DNA of 64,000 bases from JAITWN01 sp034002745 (lineage in GTDB: Bacteria > Pseudomonadota > Gammaproteobacteria > SZUA-140), in NCBI GenBank assembly GCA_034002745.1, contig JAVEZY010000004.1:1-64000 (forward strand). The letters run 5' to 3'. Below are positions 37,751 to 50,254 of the stretch, in pieces. The notes beneath the pieces are model-generated. The model did not search any database and was not told the DNA's origin. It saw only the letters and a program-made list of their open reading frames with translations. Positions within the stretch are counted from its first letter, which is position 1; each line of letters opens with the position of its first letter. The position numbers and the translations under genes were made by a program.

Positions 37751-38938
37751 ATGCAAATGGACGGTTCATCTCCACCCGCCGGCAGCCTGATCGATCGCTA
37801 TGTCGCCGCTCGCGCGGAGACGGTGCGCATATGCGCGCCGCTCGAAATCGAGGACCATGTCGTGCAACCCATATCCGAGGTGAGTCCGCCCAAGTGGCAC
37901 CTCGGGCATACGAGTTGGTTCTTCGACCACTTCGTGCTCGCGCCCCGGGTTCCCGGACATCGCCCGCCCGACCCGCTCTACGATCAGCTCTTCAATTCGT
38001 ATTACAAGTCTGCCGGGCCGCACTGGTTGCAGGGTGAGCGAGGACACCTTTCCAGGCCGACGGTGCGCGAAATCTCCGCCTGGCGCTGCCGGGTGGATGA
38101 AGCGATGCGCTCCCTGCTGGGACACTGCACGGATCCCGGGGTCCTCGGCCTGATCGAGGCCGGCATCCATCACGAGCAGCAACACCAGGAACTGCTGCTG
38201 ATGGACATCAAGTACATCCTCGCCGCCAATCCGATGCGCCCGGCATACAAAGGTGAAGCGCTGGCGCCCATCGAAGGTTCTGAGGCCGGCTGGGAACGCA
38301 TCGAACCCGGACTCCATGAGATCGGGGCGGAGGACGCGGACTTCGCCTACGACAATGAGCGACCACGCCATCGGGTCTGGCTGGACGGCTGCATGGTCTC
38401 ACGCGCACTGGTGAGTAACGGGGAGTATCTGGAATTCATGCGGGATGGTGGCTATGAGAATCCGCTGCTGTGGCAGAGCAAGGGCTGGGACTGGATCCAG
38501 GCCCGGAACATCCGCGCGCCGCTCTACTGGTTCGAGCGCGACGGCATCTGGCATGAATACCAGCTCGGCGGCGCCTTTCCGCTCGCCGATGGCGCGCCGG
38601 TGATGCACGTGAGCTGGTTCGAGGCCGACGCATACGCTCGCTGGCGAGGACACCGTCTGCCGCGAGAGGAAGAATATGAAGCCTACCTGCAAAGCATTCC
38701 ACCGGACCGTGAACAGGCCCTGTGGTGCTGGACGGCCAGTCCCTATCGTCCCTATCCCGGCTATCGCCCCTTCCCGCCCCCGCTCGGCGAATACAACGGC
38801 AAGTTCATGTGTGACCAGTTCGTGCTGCGCGGGGGTTGCTTCGCCACGCCGCGTGGACATTTTCGACCCAGCTATCGCAATTTCTTCGAACCGCGCCAGC
38901 GCTGGATGTTCTCGGGTATACGTCTGGCCCGCGACTGA
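37751..38938 (+). CDS. egtB: Ergothioneine biosynthesis sulfoxide synthase EgtB
   Basis: EgtB is an iron enzyme that joins trimethylhistidine to a thiol (gamma-glutamylcysteine or cysteine) with oxygen. With the ATG at 37751 the product is 395 residues. Iron-ligand motifs are KWHLGHTSWFFDHF (H53) and IHHEQQHQELL (H141, H145). The C-terminal FGE-sulfatase domain has HVSWFEADAYARWRGHRLP and FVLRGGCFATP. The start lies only 14 bases after the N gap, so the true start may lie inside it; homology begins at about residue 13, so little is missing. Confidence 0.92.
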   Translation: MQMDGSSPPAGSLIDRYVAARAETVRICAPLEIEDHVVQPISEVSPPKWHLGHTSWFFDHFVLAPRVPGHRPPDPLYDQLFNSYYKSAGPHWLQGERGHLSRPTVREISAWRCRVDEAMRSLLGHCTDPGVLGLIEAGIHHEQQHQELLLMDIKYILAANPMRPAYKGEALAPIEGSEAGWERIEPGLHEIGAEDADFAYDNERPRHRVWLDGCMVSRALVSNGEYLEFMRDGGYENPLLWQSKGWDWIQARNIRAPLYWFERDGIWHEYQLGGAFPLADGAPVMHVSWFEADAYARWRGHRLPREEEYEAYLQSIPPDREQALWCWTASPYRPYPGYRPFPPPLGEYNGKFMCDQFVLRGGCFATPRGHFRPSYRNFFEPRQRWMFSGIRLARD

Positions 38939-38955
38939 CCGGAGTTTGCGGATAT

Positions 38956-39963
38956 ATGGACATCGTCGACTTGAGGGACGCCGCCGACGCCGGCGCTGTC
39001 ACCGACGCACATGAAAGCTTCGCGCTCGATGTGCTCCTGGGGCTGTGTTCGGCGCCCAAGCATCTCGCTGCCAAGTATTTCTATGATGCACGCGGCAGCC
39101 AGCTGTTCCTGCGCATCACGCAGCAGCGAGAGTACTATCTGACCCACACCGAGGCGGCGATTCTGCAGGCGTGTTCGGCGGAGCTTGCCCGCATGGTCGA
39201 GGGCGACCCGATCACCATCGTCGAACTTGGCCCCGGCGACGGCAGCAAGTCACGTCTGGTGATAGACGCCTTTCTGAGCGAGGGGCGCACCGTCGACTAT
39301 CATGGCATCGACATTTCTCCCCGCGCTCTGGACCAGCTTGCGCAGAATCTGCCGCGCCATCCGCGCCTGCGGCTGCATGGGATCGTCGCCGAGTACTTCA
39401 CCGGCCTGCGCCACGCGGGCGCGGATCCGGACCGCAAGATGCTGGTGCTATTCCTCGGCTCCAACATCGGCAACCTCGACCGGCAGCAGAACCAGGTCTT
39501 CCTCCGTCGCCTGTGGCAACACATGGAGAACGACGATCATGTACTCATAGGCTTCGATCTGAAGAAGGATGTCGCCATGCTGACACGCGCCTACAACGAC
39601 GATGCGGGTTACACGCGCGCCTTCAATCTCAACGTCCTGGACCGTATCAATCGGGAACTGGGGGGAAACTTCGATCTCGACGGCTTCCAGCACTTCGGCG
39701 TCTACAACCCCGTACTCGGCGCGATGGAAAGCTATCTGCTATCGAACCGGGAGCAGGAAGTCTATATCTCGGACCTTCAGCGTCACTTCCGGTTTGCGTC
39801 CCATGAGCCGCTGCACCTCGAATACTCGTTCAAGTTCCTGGAGGAGGATATTTCCTTCCTCGGCAACCGGATCGGCTTCCATATCGAGCGCAACTTCGCC
39901 GACGAACGCCGCTGGTTCGTCGACTCCCTGTGGACCGTGCGCAAGGATGCGCACGGGAACTAG
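38956..39963 (+). CDS. egtD: L-histidine N-alpha-methyltransferase EgtD
   Basis: EgtD uses three SAM to make hercynine from histidine, the first step of ergothioneine synthesis. The 335 residues show YFYDARGSQLFLRITQQREYYLTHTE (family start block), ELGPGDGSKSRLVI as the SAM loop, FLGSNIGNLDR in the histidine pocket, and the end FHIERNFADERRWFVDSLW. GGAG lies about 11 bases before the ATG at 38956; a longer frame exists only inside egtB. It follows egtB by 17 bases, so the pair is a minimal ergothioneine operon. Confidence 0.95.
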   Translation: MDIVDLRDAADAGAVTDAHESFALDVLLGLCSAPKHLAAKYFYDARGSQLFLRITQQREYYLTHTEAAILQACSAELARMVEGDPITIVELGPGDGSKSRLVIDAFLSEGRTVDYHGIDISPRALDQLAQNLPRHPRLRLHGIVAEYFTGLRHAGADPDRKMLVLFLGSNIGNLDRQQNQVFLRRLWQHMENDDHVLIGFDLKKDVAMLTRAYNDDAGYTRAFNLNVLDRINRELGGNFDLDGFQHFGVYNPVLGAMESYLLSNREQEVYISDLQRHFRFASHEPLHLEYSFKFLEEDISFLGNRIGFHIERNFADERRWFVDSLWTVRKDAHGN

Positions 39964-40853
39964 CCGAAGAACTTGCCGCCCCCCACGCCGAAGATCTCGC
40001 CGGTGATGTACGAGGAATCTTCGCTGGCCAGGAATACATAGGTTGGCGCGAGTTCGGCCGGCTGGGCGGCGCGGCCCATCGGCGCCGACTGCCCGAACTC
40101 CTTGACACTCTCCGCCGGCATTGTCGAGGGGATGAGCGGCGTCCACACTGGCCCCGGCGCCACCACGTTCACCCGTATGCCGCGCTCGATCGCCTCCATG
40201 GCCAGCGCCTTGGAAAAGGTGACGATGGCGCCCTTGGTGGACGCATACGCCAGCAGCGATGGCTTCGGCTGATAGGCCTGAATCGATGCGGTATTGATGA
40301 TGACCGAACCCGGCTTCATGAGCGGCAGCGCTGCCTTGCACAGATGGAACATGCCGAACACATTGGTGCGGAAGGTGTGTTCTAACTCGCTGGCGCTGAT
40401 ATCCTCGATACGCTCATGGGTCGATTGGTAGGCAGCGTTGTTGACGAGGATGTCGAGCCGTCCGAACTCGTCGATGCACCTGCGGATGAGCGTCTCGGCG
40501 TGGCTCTCGTTGCCGATATCTCCCGGCATCGTCACTGCACGGCGCTTGGCATCTCGCACCAGACGGGCGGTTTCGTTCGCGTCATCGTCCTCATCCAGAT
40601 ACGAGATCAGCACATCCGCGCCTTCGCGCGCATAGGCGAGCGCTACCGCGCGACCGATCCCGCTGTCGGCGCCGGTGATCAGCGCGACGCGATCACGCAG
40701 CCGACCATGACCGACATAGCTCTCCTCGCCATGATCGGCGAGTGGCCGCATGTCGGCCTCCCGACCAGGTGGCGCTTGCTGCTGGGCTGGATAGGGAGGC
40801 CTGGCATGCACCTCCCGCGGGTCGCGCGCGTCCCTGCCGCTGCGTTTTTCCAT
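39960..40853 (-). CDS. SDR-family oxidoreductase (general-stress-protein 39 type)
   Basis: A 297-residue short-chain dehydrogenase. A 45-residue proline-rich N-terminal tail (PPYPAQQQAPPGREADM) precedes LITGADSGIGRAVALAYA, NNAAYQ, the serine in INTASIQAY, and the YASTKGA catalytic Tyr-Lys. The tail plus core resembles the YdaD/YhdF stress proteins of Bacillus and their proteobacterial relatives; the substrate is unknown. GGAGGAG 8 bases before the ATG at 40853 decides the start. Its stop shares the bases CTAG with the egtD stop. Confidence 0.87.
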   Translation of the reverse strand: MEKRSGRDARDPREVHARPPYPAQQQAPPGREADMRPLADHGEESYVGHGRLRDRVALITGADSGIGRAVALAYAREGADVLISYLDEDDDANETARLVRDAKRRAVTMPGDIGNESHAETLIRRCIDEFGRLDILVNNAAYQSTHERIEDISASELEHTFRTNVFGMFHLCKAALPLMKPGSVIINTASIQAYQPKPSLLAYASTKGAIVTFSKALAMEAIERGIRVNVVAPGPVWTPLIPSTMPAESVKEFGQSAPMGRAAQPAELAPTYVFLASEDSSYITGEIFGVGGGKFFG

Positions 40854-40918
40854 CGTGGTGCCCTCCTCCATGCGTGGCGCCAGTGGCAAGCAAGGAGAGC
40901 CCCTTGGCTGCGTATGCA

Positions 40919-40951
40919 GGGACAGTCCCAATACTACTTGCTGTCCCCTAC
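40919..40951. repeat. GGGAC-N-GTCCC palindrome, copy 4
   Basis: GGGACAGTCCC (40919-40929) is followed by CTGTCCCC (40941-40948), giving alternative pairings. It sits in the gap upstream of the SDR gene and downstream of the PfpI gene, both on the minus strand. Confidence 0.5.
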
Positions 40952-40972
40952 TGACTCACTTGCCCGCCACCA

Positions 40973-41533
40973 TCAATGCGTCCGTCCCTGGTGTCTGCCT
41001 TCGGCGAACTCCTCGATCATCTTGCGATTGAATGATGGCAGATCATCCGGCCGTCGGCTGGTAACCAGCCCCCGATCCACCACCACTTCGCGATCGACCC
41101 AATCGGCACCGGCATTGGCGAGATCGCTGCCGAGCGACGGCCAGGAGGTCATCGTACGGCCCTTTACCACGCCTGCATCGATCAGCGTCCACGGCCCATG
41201 GCAGATCGAAGCAACCGGCTTGCCGGCTTCGAAGAACTGACGCACGAACTCCAGAGCCTGCGCATTCGTGCGCAGACGGTCGGGGTTCATCACGCCACCC
41301 GGCAGGAGCAGCGCATCGTAATCCTGCGCCGACGCCTGGCTCAGATCCACGTCGCGCTCTAACTCATCTCCCCAGTCGGTCCTGTTCCATGCCCGCACCT
41401 TCCTGTGCGGCGACACGATGTCGGTCTTCGCTCCGCTCTGCTCCAGCGCCTTGCGCGGCTCCGTCAGCTCGACCTCCTCGAAACCATTCTCCACCAGAAT
41501 CGCCACCTTGCGTCCTTGCAGTTCCGTTGCCAT
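40973..41533 (-). CDS. DJ-1/PfpI family protein (YhbO/general stress protein 18 type)
   Basis: A 186-residue cytosolic protein. The nucleophile elbow is ASICHGPW with C111 and H112, and NGFEEVE provides the conserved glutamate. DALLLPGGVMNPDRLRTN matches the PfpI/YhbO branch, described as intracellular proteases or protein/nucleotide deglycases acting on glyoxal damage; the exact activity is debated. It lies on the minus strand, 119 bases upstream of the SDR gene, and fits the local stress theme. Confidence 0.9.
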   Translation of the reverse strand: MATELQGRKVAILVENGFEEVELTEPRKALEQSGAKTDIVSPHRKVRAWNRTDWGDELERDVDLSQASAQDYDALLLPGGVMNPDRLRTNAQALEFVRQFFEAGKPVASICHGPWTLIDAGVVKGRTMTSWPSLGSDLANAGADWVDREVVVDRGLVTSRRPDDLPSFNRKMIEEFAEGRHQGRTH

Positions 41534-41944
41534 GTGCGCTCCTCTTCAAACGTGCATGGAGACCCCCGGTCGTCGGAAAACCGGGGCAGAAAAGTCATTC
41601 CCCGGTGGCCTGCCTGTCTCCGCCGGTCAGCACGGACCCTGGAAAACCACTCTGCTCCTCAATGGGACGCGCCGTGAAGCAGTTGGTTCCGATAGCCACG
41701 TGCCGCGAGCGAACCGCCGATGACGTTGTTGCGAAAGCGCGCTTGCCCGGCTGCGCCAACACCAGCAGGCGAACAGCTGTCTGCATGGGCGATCGCTCTC
41801 TCCACTGGCGCGCTTGATGCATTCCTATGCGCAAGGCGACACGAAACACGATGGAAACGAACCGCGAGAGGGATAGGAACCAAAGCGGTCGTGATTAAAC
41901 CCCGCGGGGCGTGATTGAACCCGCCGTATCAGGAGGATCAGGAG
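41534..41944. other. 411-base stretch without a recognised gene
   Basis: The short open frames here (up to 84 codons) lack ribosome sites and family features. One GC-rich hairpin (CCCCGGT/ACCGGGG, about 41562-41584) lies just upstream of the PfpI gene start. Confidence 0.5.
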
Positions 41945-42112
41945 ATGATCGAATTCCTTGCCGAATACATGCTGCTGGCATTTACCATGGGGGCCATCCT
42001 GGGAGGCGCGATCACCGGGCACATCGTCATGCTTCGCCGGCACCATGGTACGGTGGCGATTCCGAATCGCCATCGGACATCGATGAGCGACAACCGGGTG
42101 CGCGGGGAGTGA
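41945..42112 (+). CDS. Small single-pass membrane protein, unknown function
   Basis: A 55-residue open frame with AGGAGG eight bases before its ATG, one of the best ribosome sites in the window. The product has one hydrophobic helix (residues about 6-29, YMLLAFTMGAILGGAITGHIV) that contains GxxxG-like glycines, followed by a basic, polar tail (RRHHGTVAIPNRHR). I do not recognise the family. It lies alone between the stress island and tilS. Confidence 0.55.
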   Translation: MIEFLAEYMLLAFTMGAILGGAITGHIVMLRRHHGTVAIPNRHRTSMSDNRVRGE

Positions 42113-42338
42113 CTCCCGTGCTCACCGGCAGACGTTGACGCCTGATGCCGTCACGCCGTGCAAGCATCTGGAATCGAGCCGAAGGCCGGGAGTCAGGCCC
42201 CAAACGATCGCGTGAGCGGCGACAAGCTTTCAGCCGACGATGCATCGCTGAGAGTCCGGCTGTTCCACCAAGGCCTGCCTTTGGCCATATGTAGCGTCCC
42301 AAACCCGTTTCCATCCGCTCTCAAGGCATTTTCCCGGG

Positions 42339-43730
42339 TCAGCTGATCTCCATGGATCGCCCCCCGCGGGTCCAGATCAGCTGCCATCCTTCCGCGCTGG
42401 TGTCGGCGCGGCAGCCTTCGGCGATGCACAGGCCGGCCACGGCCAGCGGGCCCGCCGCGGGATCCGGGATCCCATCGGATGCTTCGACGCCATAGATCAG
42501 CGGCACATGGCCACGAAGCCAGGGCGGTACTCCGGCTTCCTGCAGAAGCTGCTTCAGCGGATAGGCATGGCCGCGCGATGCGGGGCGGCACTGCTCACCG
42601 CCCTGACGAAAGCGCACGATCAGGGGGGCGAGATCCGCCCTCAGCCCCGCGCCGCGCACGCGCTGCGCGGTCAGGGTTGCGCCGCCGGGCAGTGCAAGCG
42701 TCTGGCGAAGATCCTCCCAGCGCAGCACCAGCCGGGAATCGGCCGGATCCAACGGAGCCATCGCATGCAGCCAGTCACGGTAACGACGGATCTCGCCACC
42801 GGGCCAGGCCAGCAGCGGCATCGCATCCACGCGCGCCGGCAACACTTCGGTATGGATGCGCTCCAGCTGCGCGGTTCCAGGCAGCGGCAGGGTCAGACCG
42901 TGCAGCCAGTGACGCAGGGCATTGTCGGCGCGCGCACGCGACAGTGAGGCAATTCCGCTCACCGACAACATGTCCGGCTGCGGTCCTTGCAGACGCGTCA
43001 GATCTTCCGCTGCGCGCTCATCGAGCAGAGCTGCTGCCGCTGCCGCATGCCGGGCGCTGCGCGCCAGGGTGCGCGAGGCCGCCGGCCAATAGCGCCGCAG
43101 TCGCGGCAGGATGTCGTGGCGCAGGTAGTTGCGCCGCAGCCGCGTATCGCTGTTGCTGGGGTCATCGATCCAGCTGAGCCTGGCCGCATGAGCGTAATCG
43201 AGCAATGCATCCCGCTCCACGGCAAGCAGGGGCCGGGCATGCAACCCCGAGGCGAAGTCATCGATCGGCGCCATCGCCGCCAGCCCATGCGGCCCACAGC
43301 CGCGCAGCAGCTGCAACAGGACCGTCTCGGCCTGATCATCGAGGTGGTGGGCGGTCAGCAGGCAATCGCCGGCACGCAGCAGTTCGGCAAAGGCCCCATA
43401 GCGGGCCCGTCGCGCCGCGGCTTCGAGGCCCTCTCCTCCGCCGAGGTCGACCTGCACGGTCCGGCTGATGAAATCGACTCCCAGCGCCTCGCAACAGGCC
43501 TGGCAGTGTGCGGTCCATGACGCCGATGCAGCCTGCAGACCGTGATCGATATGCACGGCACAGAGCGGCGCGAGTTCGCGGCGCAGATGCGCCGCGGCAT
43601 GCAGAAGAACGGTTGAATCGAGCCCGCCGCTGTAGGCAATCAGGAAACGCGCCGGCCGCAGGCCGGCGAGCTCGTTGGCAAGATGATCCCGAACCCGGAC
43701 GAGTGCCGGCTCAGGCCGACTTGTAGACAC
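42339..43730 (-). CDS. tilS: tRNA(Ile)-lysidine synthase
   Basis: TilS converts the wobble cytidine of tRNA-Ile2 (CAU) to lysidine. The 463 residues carry the PP-loop AYSGGLDST (32-40), VHIDHGLQ, TAHHLDDQAETVLLQLLRG, the SWIDDPSNSDTRLRRNYLR block, and the C-terminal TilS substrate-binding domain with LKQLLQEAGVPPWLRGHVPLIY. Its start overlaps the accA end by 20 bases. In most relatives pyrG follows; here the 34-kb mosaic intervenes. Confidence 0.96.
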   Translation of the reverse strand: MSTSRPEPALVRVRDHLANELAGLRPARFLIAYSGGLDSTVLLHAAAHLRRELAPLCAVHIDHGLQAASASWTAHCQACCEALGVDFISRTVQVDLGGGEGLEAAARRARYGAFAELLRAGDCLLTAHHLDDQAETVLLQLLRGCGPHGLAAMAPIDDFASGLHARPLLAVERDALLDYAHAARLSWIDDPSNSDTRLRRNYLRHDILPRLRRYWPAASRTLARSARHAAAAAALLDERAAEDLTRLQGPQPDMLSVSGIASLSRARADNALRHWLHGLTLPLPGTAQLERIHTEVLPARVDAMPLLAWPGGEIRRYRDWLHAMAPLDPADSRLVLRWEDLRQTLALPGGATLTAQRVRGAGLRADLAPLIVRFRQGGEQCRPASRGHAYPLKQLLQEAGVPPWLRGHVPLIYGVEASDGIPDPAAGPLAVAGLCIAEGCRADTSAEGWQLIWTRGGRSMEIS

Positions 43731-44682
43731 CGTAGCTCATGAGCCGCGCATAGCGGGAGCGCACCAGTTCCTCGGGCGTCATGCCATCGAGGCGGTCGAG
43801 CGCGCCCTCGACGGATCGCCTGATCGCCCGCGCGGTGAACTCGGGATCGCGATGCGCGCCGCCGAGCGGTTCAGGAACGATCTCATCGATCAGCTTGAGT
43901 TCCTTCAGGCGACGGGAGGTGATGCCCATCGCTTCGGCCGCGTCGGACGCCTTCTCGGCGCTCTTCCACAGAATGGATGCACAGCCTTCCGGTGAAATCA
44001 CCGCATACGTACTGTATTCCAGCATCATGACATGATCCCCGACACCGATGGCAAGCGCTCCTCCGGAACCGCCCTCGCCGATCACGGTGCAGATCACCGG
44101 CACGCGCAGCGCCGACAGCACCAGCAGATTGCGCGCGATGGCCTCGCTCTGTCCGCGCTCTTCGGCGCCGACGCCCGGATAGGCGCCCGGGGTGTCGATG
44201 AGCGTGATCACCGGCATGCGGAAGCGCTCGGCCAGCCCCATCAGACGCAGCGCCTTGCGGTAACCTTCCGGCCGCGGCATGCCGAAGTTGCGGCGAATCT
44301 TCTCGGCGGTATCGCGCCCCTTCTGATGGGCGATGATCATCACCGGACGCCCGTCCAGGCGACCGACACCGCCGACGATGGCGGGATCATCACCATAGCG
44401 GCGATCTCCATGCAGTTCCTCGAATCCGGTCACCAGGCGTTCGATGTAGTCGAGCGCGTAGGGTCGCTGCGGATGACGCGCCAGCTGGGCGATCTGCCAG
44501 GCGTTGAGCGAGGAAAAAATGGACTCGGTCAGGGTACGGGCCTTCGCCTCCAGGCGGGCGATCTCCTCACCGATGTTGATGTCCTTGTCGTTGCCGACGT
44601 AACGCAACTCCTCGATCTTCTCTTCCAGCTCCGCGATGGGCAGTTCGAAGTCGAGATAGCCGTTCCGGAATTTGTTGTTCAT
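43711..44682 (-). CDS. accA: Acetyl-CoA carboxylase carboxyltransferase subunit alpha
   Basis: AccA forms the carboxyltransferase with AccD in the first step of fatty acid synthesis. The 323 residues begin with a short helical part (LDFELPIAELEEKIEEL) and have GDDPAIVGGVGRLDGRPVMII, the FGMPRPEGYRKALRLM block, TLIDTPGAYPGVGAEERGQ and GEGGSGGALAIGVGD, all typical. Length and motifs match E. coli (319). It lies 45 bases after dnaE and overlaps tilS. Confidence 0.98.
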   Translation of the reverse strand: MNNKFRNGYLDFELPIAELEEKIEELRYVGNDKDINIGEEIARLEAKARTLTESIFSSLNAWQIAQLARHPQRPYALDYIERLVTGFEELHGDRRYGDDPAIVGGVGRLDGRPVMIIAHQKGRDTAEKIRRNFGMPRPEGYRKALRLMGLAERFRMPVITLIDTPGAYPGVGAEERGQSEAIARNLLVLSALRVPVICTVIGEGGSGGALAIGVGDHVMMLEYSTYAVISPEGCASILWKSAEKASDAAEAMGITSRRLKELKLIDEIVPEPLGGAHRDPEFTARAIRRSVEGALDRLDGMTPEELVRSRYARLMSYGVYKSA

Positions 44683-44695
44683 TGTGCAAGTCTAA

Positions 44696-44719
44696 GGTTT
44701 AAAGTCGAAAGTGGAAAGC
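44696..44719. repeat. Purine-rich tract sharing the GAAAGTGGAAAG motif (element 6)
   Basis: The 45-base dnaE-accA gap holds GTTTAAAGTCGAAAGTGGAAAG, broken here as GTTTAAAGTC plus GAAAGTGGAAAG. The second part is identical to the arm of element 5. No matching pyrimidine arm is present. Confidence 0.4.
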
Positions 44720-44727
44720 GTCCGGGA

Positions 44728-48237
<3,510 letters not shown>

Positions 48238-48430
48238 GACGGCCTATTTTAACAGGCCGATGGAAAGCGCGCTGAGGGACGCTGCGCGGCGCTGGCAGCA
48301 GGCTTTAAGCGCTCGCTTGACGCGCGCGAACCGCCCTCTTTCGCCGCCCTGCCTGCGCTGCCGCATCCCATGATCATTATTTTCAAAGACATGTCGACCC
48401 GGCGCCGGACTACCCGGCTGCCAGCAAGGC

Positions 48431-49054
48431 TCAGCCCGCGATCAGATCCCGCACCGGCGCGAAACCGCGGCGGTGGATCGGGCTGGGGCCAAGGAGACGC
48501 AGTGCTTCCAGGTGCTCGGCGGTGCCATAACCCTTGTGCCTGGCAAAGCCGTAGCCGGGATAGCGCTCGTCGAGCGCCACCATCTCGCGGTCACGGGCCA
48601 CTTTGGCGAGGATCGAGGCCGCGCCGATTGTCACCACACGCGCATCACCGTCGACGACTGCATGGGATGGACAGTCGAAGTCCGGGCAGCGGTTGCCGTC
48701 GACCAGCACCCGACTGGGCCGCAACGGCAGGGCCGCCACCGCCCGCTGCATCGCCAGCATGGTGGCGTGCAAAATGTTGAGGCGCTCGATCTCATCCACC
48801 TCGGCGCGCGCGACCGCCCAGGCCAGTGCCCGCTCCTTGATCAGGGTCTCGAGCAACTCGCGTCCAGCGGCCGTCAGCGCCTTAGAATCGCCAATGCCGG
48901 GCATGGGATGCGCCGGATCCAGGATGACCGCCGCCGCATACACCGGCCCGGCGAGCGGACCGCGTCCGGCCTCGTCGACACCCGCGGCCAGCAGATCGGA
49001 GATTTCCGCCAGACCCGGTCCCTGGATGTTCGGCGATTTCGCCCCGGCGTTCAT
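48431..49054 (-). CDS. rnhB: Ribonuclease HII
   Basis: RNase HII removes ribonucleotides from DNA-RNA hybrids. The 207 residues have AGVDEAGRGPLAGPV (D27, E28 catalytic), LVDGNRCPDFD with the third acidic residue, and SILAKVARDREM with the fourth. The 20-residue N-terminal tail is slightly longer than in E. coli. ATGA overlaps the lpxB stop, and GGAAGGG is a good ribosome site. A 193-base gap separates it from dnaE. Confidence 0.96.
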   Translation of the reverse strand: MNAGAKSPNIQGPGLAEISDLLAAGVDEAGRGPLAGPVYAAAVILDPAHPMPGIGDSKALTAAGRELLETLIKERALAWAVARAEVDEIERLNILHATMLAMQRAVAALPLRPSRVLVDGNRCPDFDCPSHAVVDGDARVVTIGAASILAKVARDREMVALDERYPGYGFARHKGYGTAEHLEALRLLGPSPIHRRGFAPVRDLIAG

Positions 49055-50238
49055 ATCCCTTCCGGCGCGGCCATACGCGGCGACAGACCGGCCACACCCG
49101 CCGCGCCGGGGCTGCCGATCAGCTGAAGCACCGCCTCAGCCGCCCGCTCATCGGCGCCCTGGCGCAGTTCGGCATGCAACTGGGCAAAGCGCGCGTTGGC
49201 GGCATCGGCCAGCGCCGGTTGCTCGATGTACTCAAGCAAACGGGCCCCCATCGCTTCCGGCCGGACATCGTCCTGGATGAACTCGGGCACCAGGCGATCA
49301 CCGGCGAGCAGGTTGGGGATGGCATAGCGGTCGACGTACAGCAGACGCCGGGCCAGCCAGTAACTCAGCCGCGCCATGCGATAGGCAACCACCATGGGAC
49401 GTTTCAGCAGCATCGCCTCGAGTGTCGCCGTGCCGCTTGCCAACAGAATCGCATCCGCCGCGGTCATGACCTCGTGCGAACGCCCGTCGCACAGCCTCAA
49501 CGTCGGCACGGGCTCGCGCTCCAGGGCCTCCTCGAACAGGCGACGCGTTTCAGGCCCCGCCATCGGCGCCACGAAGTGCAGATCGGGACGCCGCTCCAGG
49601 CACCAGCGCGCGGTGCGCAGGAACACTTCGGCGAGACGCTTGACCTCGTTGACGCGGCTTCCCGGCAGCAGCGCAATCAGCGGCGCATCGACCGGCAACC
49701 CGAGCGCGGCTCGGGCGGCACCGCGATCGCTTTCCATGGGAATGGCATCGGCAAGGGGGTGACCCACGAAGCGCACCGGCACACCGTGTTCCTCATAGAA
49801 CGCTGCCTCGAACGGAAACAGGGTGAGCATCAGATCGACGGAGCGGGAGATGGTGCGCAGTCGGCCGCGGCGCCAGGCCCACACCTGCGGACTGACATAG
49901 TGGACGGTGCGCACGCCGGACGCCTTCACCCGCGCCTCCAGTCCGAGATTGAACTCGGGCGCATCGATCCCGATCAGGACCGCAGGCGGGTCTTCGGTGA
50001 AATGGCGCACCAGGTCGCCGCGCATGGCACGCAGCCCGCGATAGTGCGTCAGGACTTCGGCTACGCCCATGATCGCGAGCCGCTCGGCCGGATACAGCGC
50101 GCGGCATCCTTCCGCGATCATGCGCGGTCCGGCCACGCCCTCGAAACTCGCATCCGGCACTCGCGCACGGATCGCCCGGATGAGTCCGGCGCCGAGATTG
50201 TCGCCCGAGGCCTCGCCGGCGATCAGACCGATACGCAA
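49051..50238 (-). CDS. lpxB: Lipid-A-disaccharide synthase
   Basis: LpxB joins UDP-diacylglucosamine and lipid X on the inner-membrane surface. The 395 residues show the GT19 start RIGLIAGEASGDNLGAGLI, GVAGPRMIAEGCRALYP, IGIDAPEFNLGLE, HYVSPQVWAWRRGR and LLPGSRVNEVKRL. The start is a TTG with GGAGGG upstream; no ATG fits better. It lies 16 bases after lpxA and overlaps rnhB. Confidence 0.97.
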   Translation of the reverse strand: MRIGLIAGEASGDNLGAGLIRAIRARVPDASFEGVAGPRMIAEGCRALYPAERLAIMGVAEVLTHYRGLRAMRGDLVRHFTEDPPAVLIGIDAPEFNLGLEARVKASGVRTVHYVSPQVWAWRRGRLRTISRSVDLMLTLFPFEAAFYEEHGVPVRFVGHPLADAIPMESDRGAARAALGLPVDAPLIALLPGSRVNEVKRLAEVFLRTARWCLERRPDLHFVAPMAGPETRRLFEEALEREPVPTLRLCDGRSHEVMTAADAILLASGTATLEAMLLKRPMVVAYRMARLSYWLARRLLYVDRYAIPNLLAGDRLVPEFIQDDVRPEAMGARLLEYIEQPALADAANARFAQLHAELRQGADERAAEAVLQLIGSPGAAGVAGLSPRMAAPEGI

Positions 50239-50254
50239 GTCGCCGCCCTCCGGC

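Noticed and set aside
37508..38037. Frames running through the N gap
   Set aside because: The gap length is arbitrary, so the reading frame cannot be carried across it.
48238..48260. GGCCT-AGGCC hairpin with TAAAAT just before the dnaE ATG, suggesting a leaderless promoter
   Set aside because: The stem is only 5 bp and no -35 hexamer lies at proper spacing; too weak to call.
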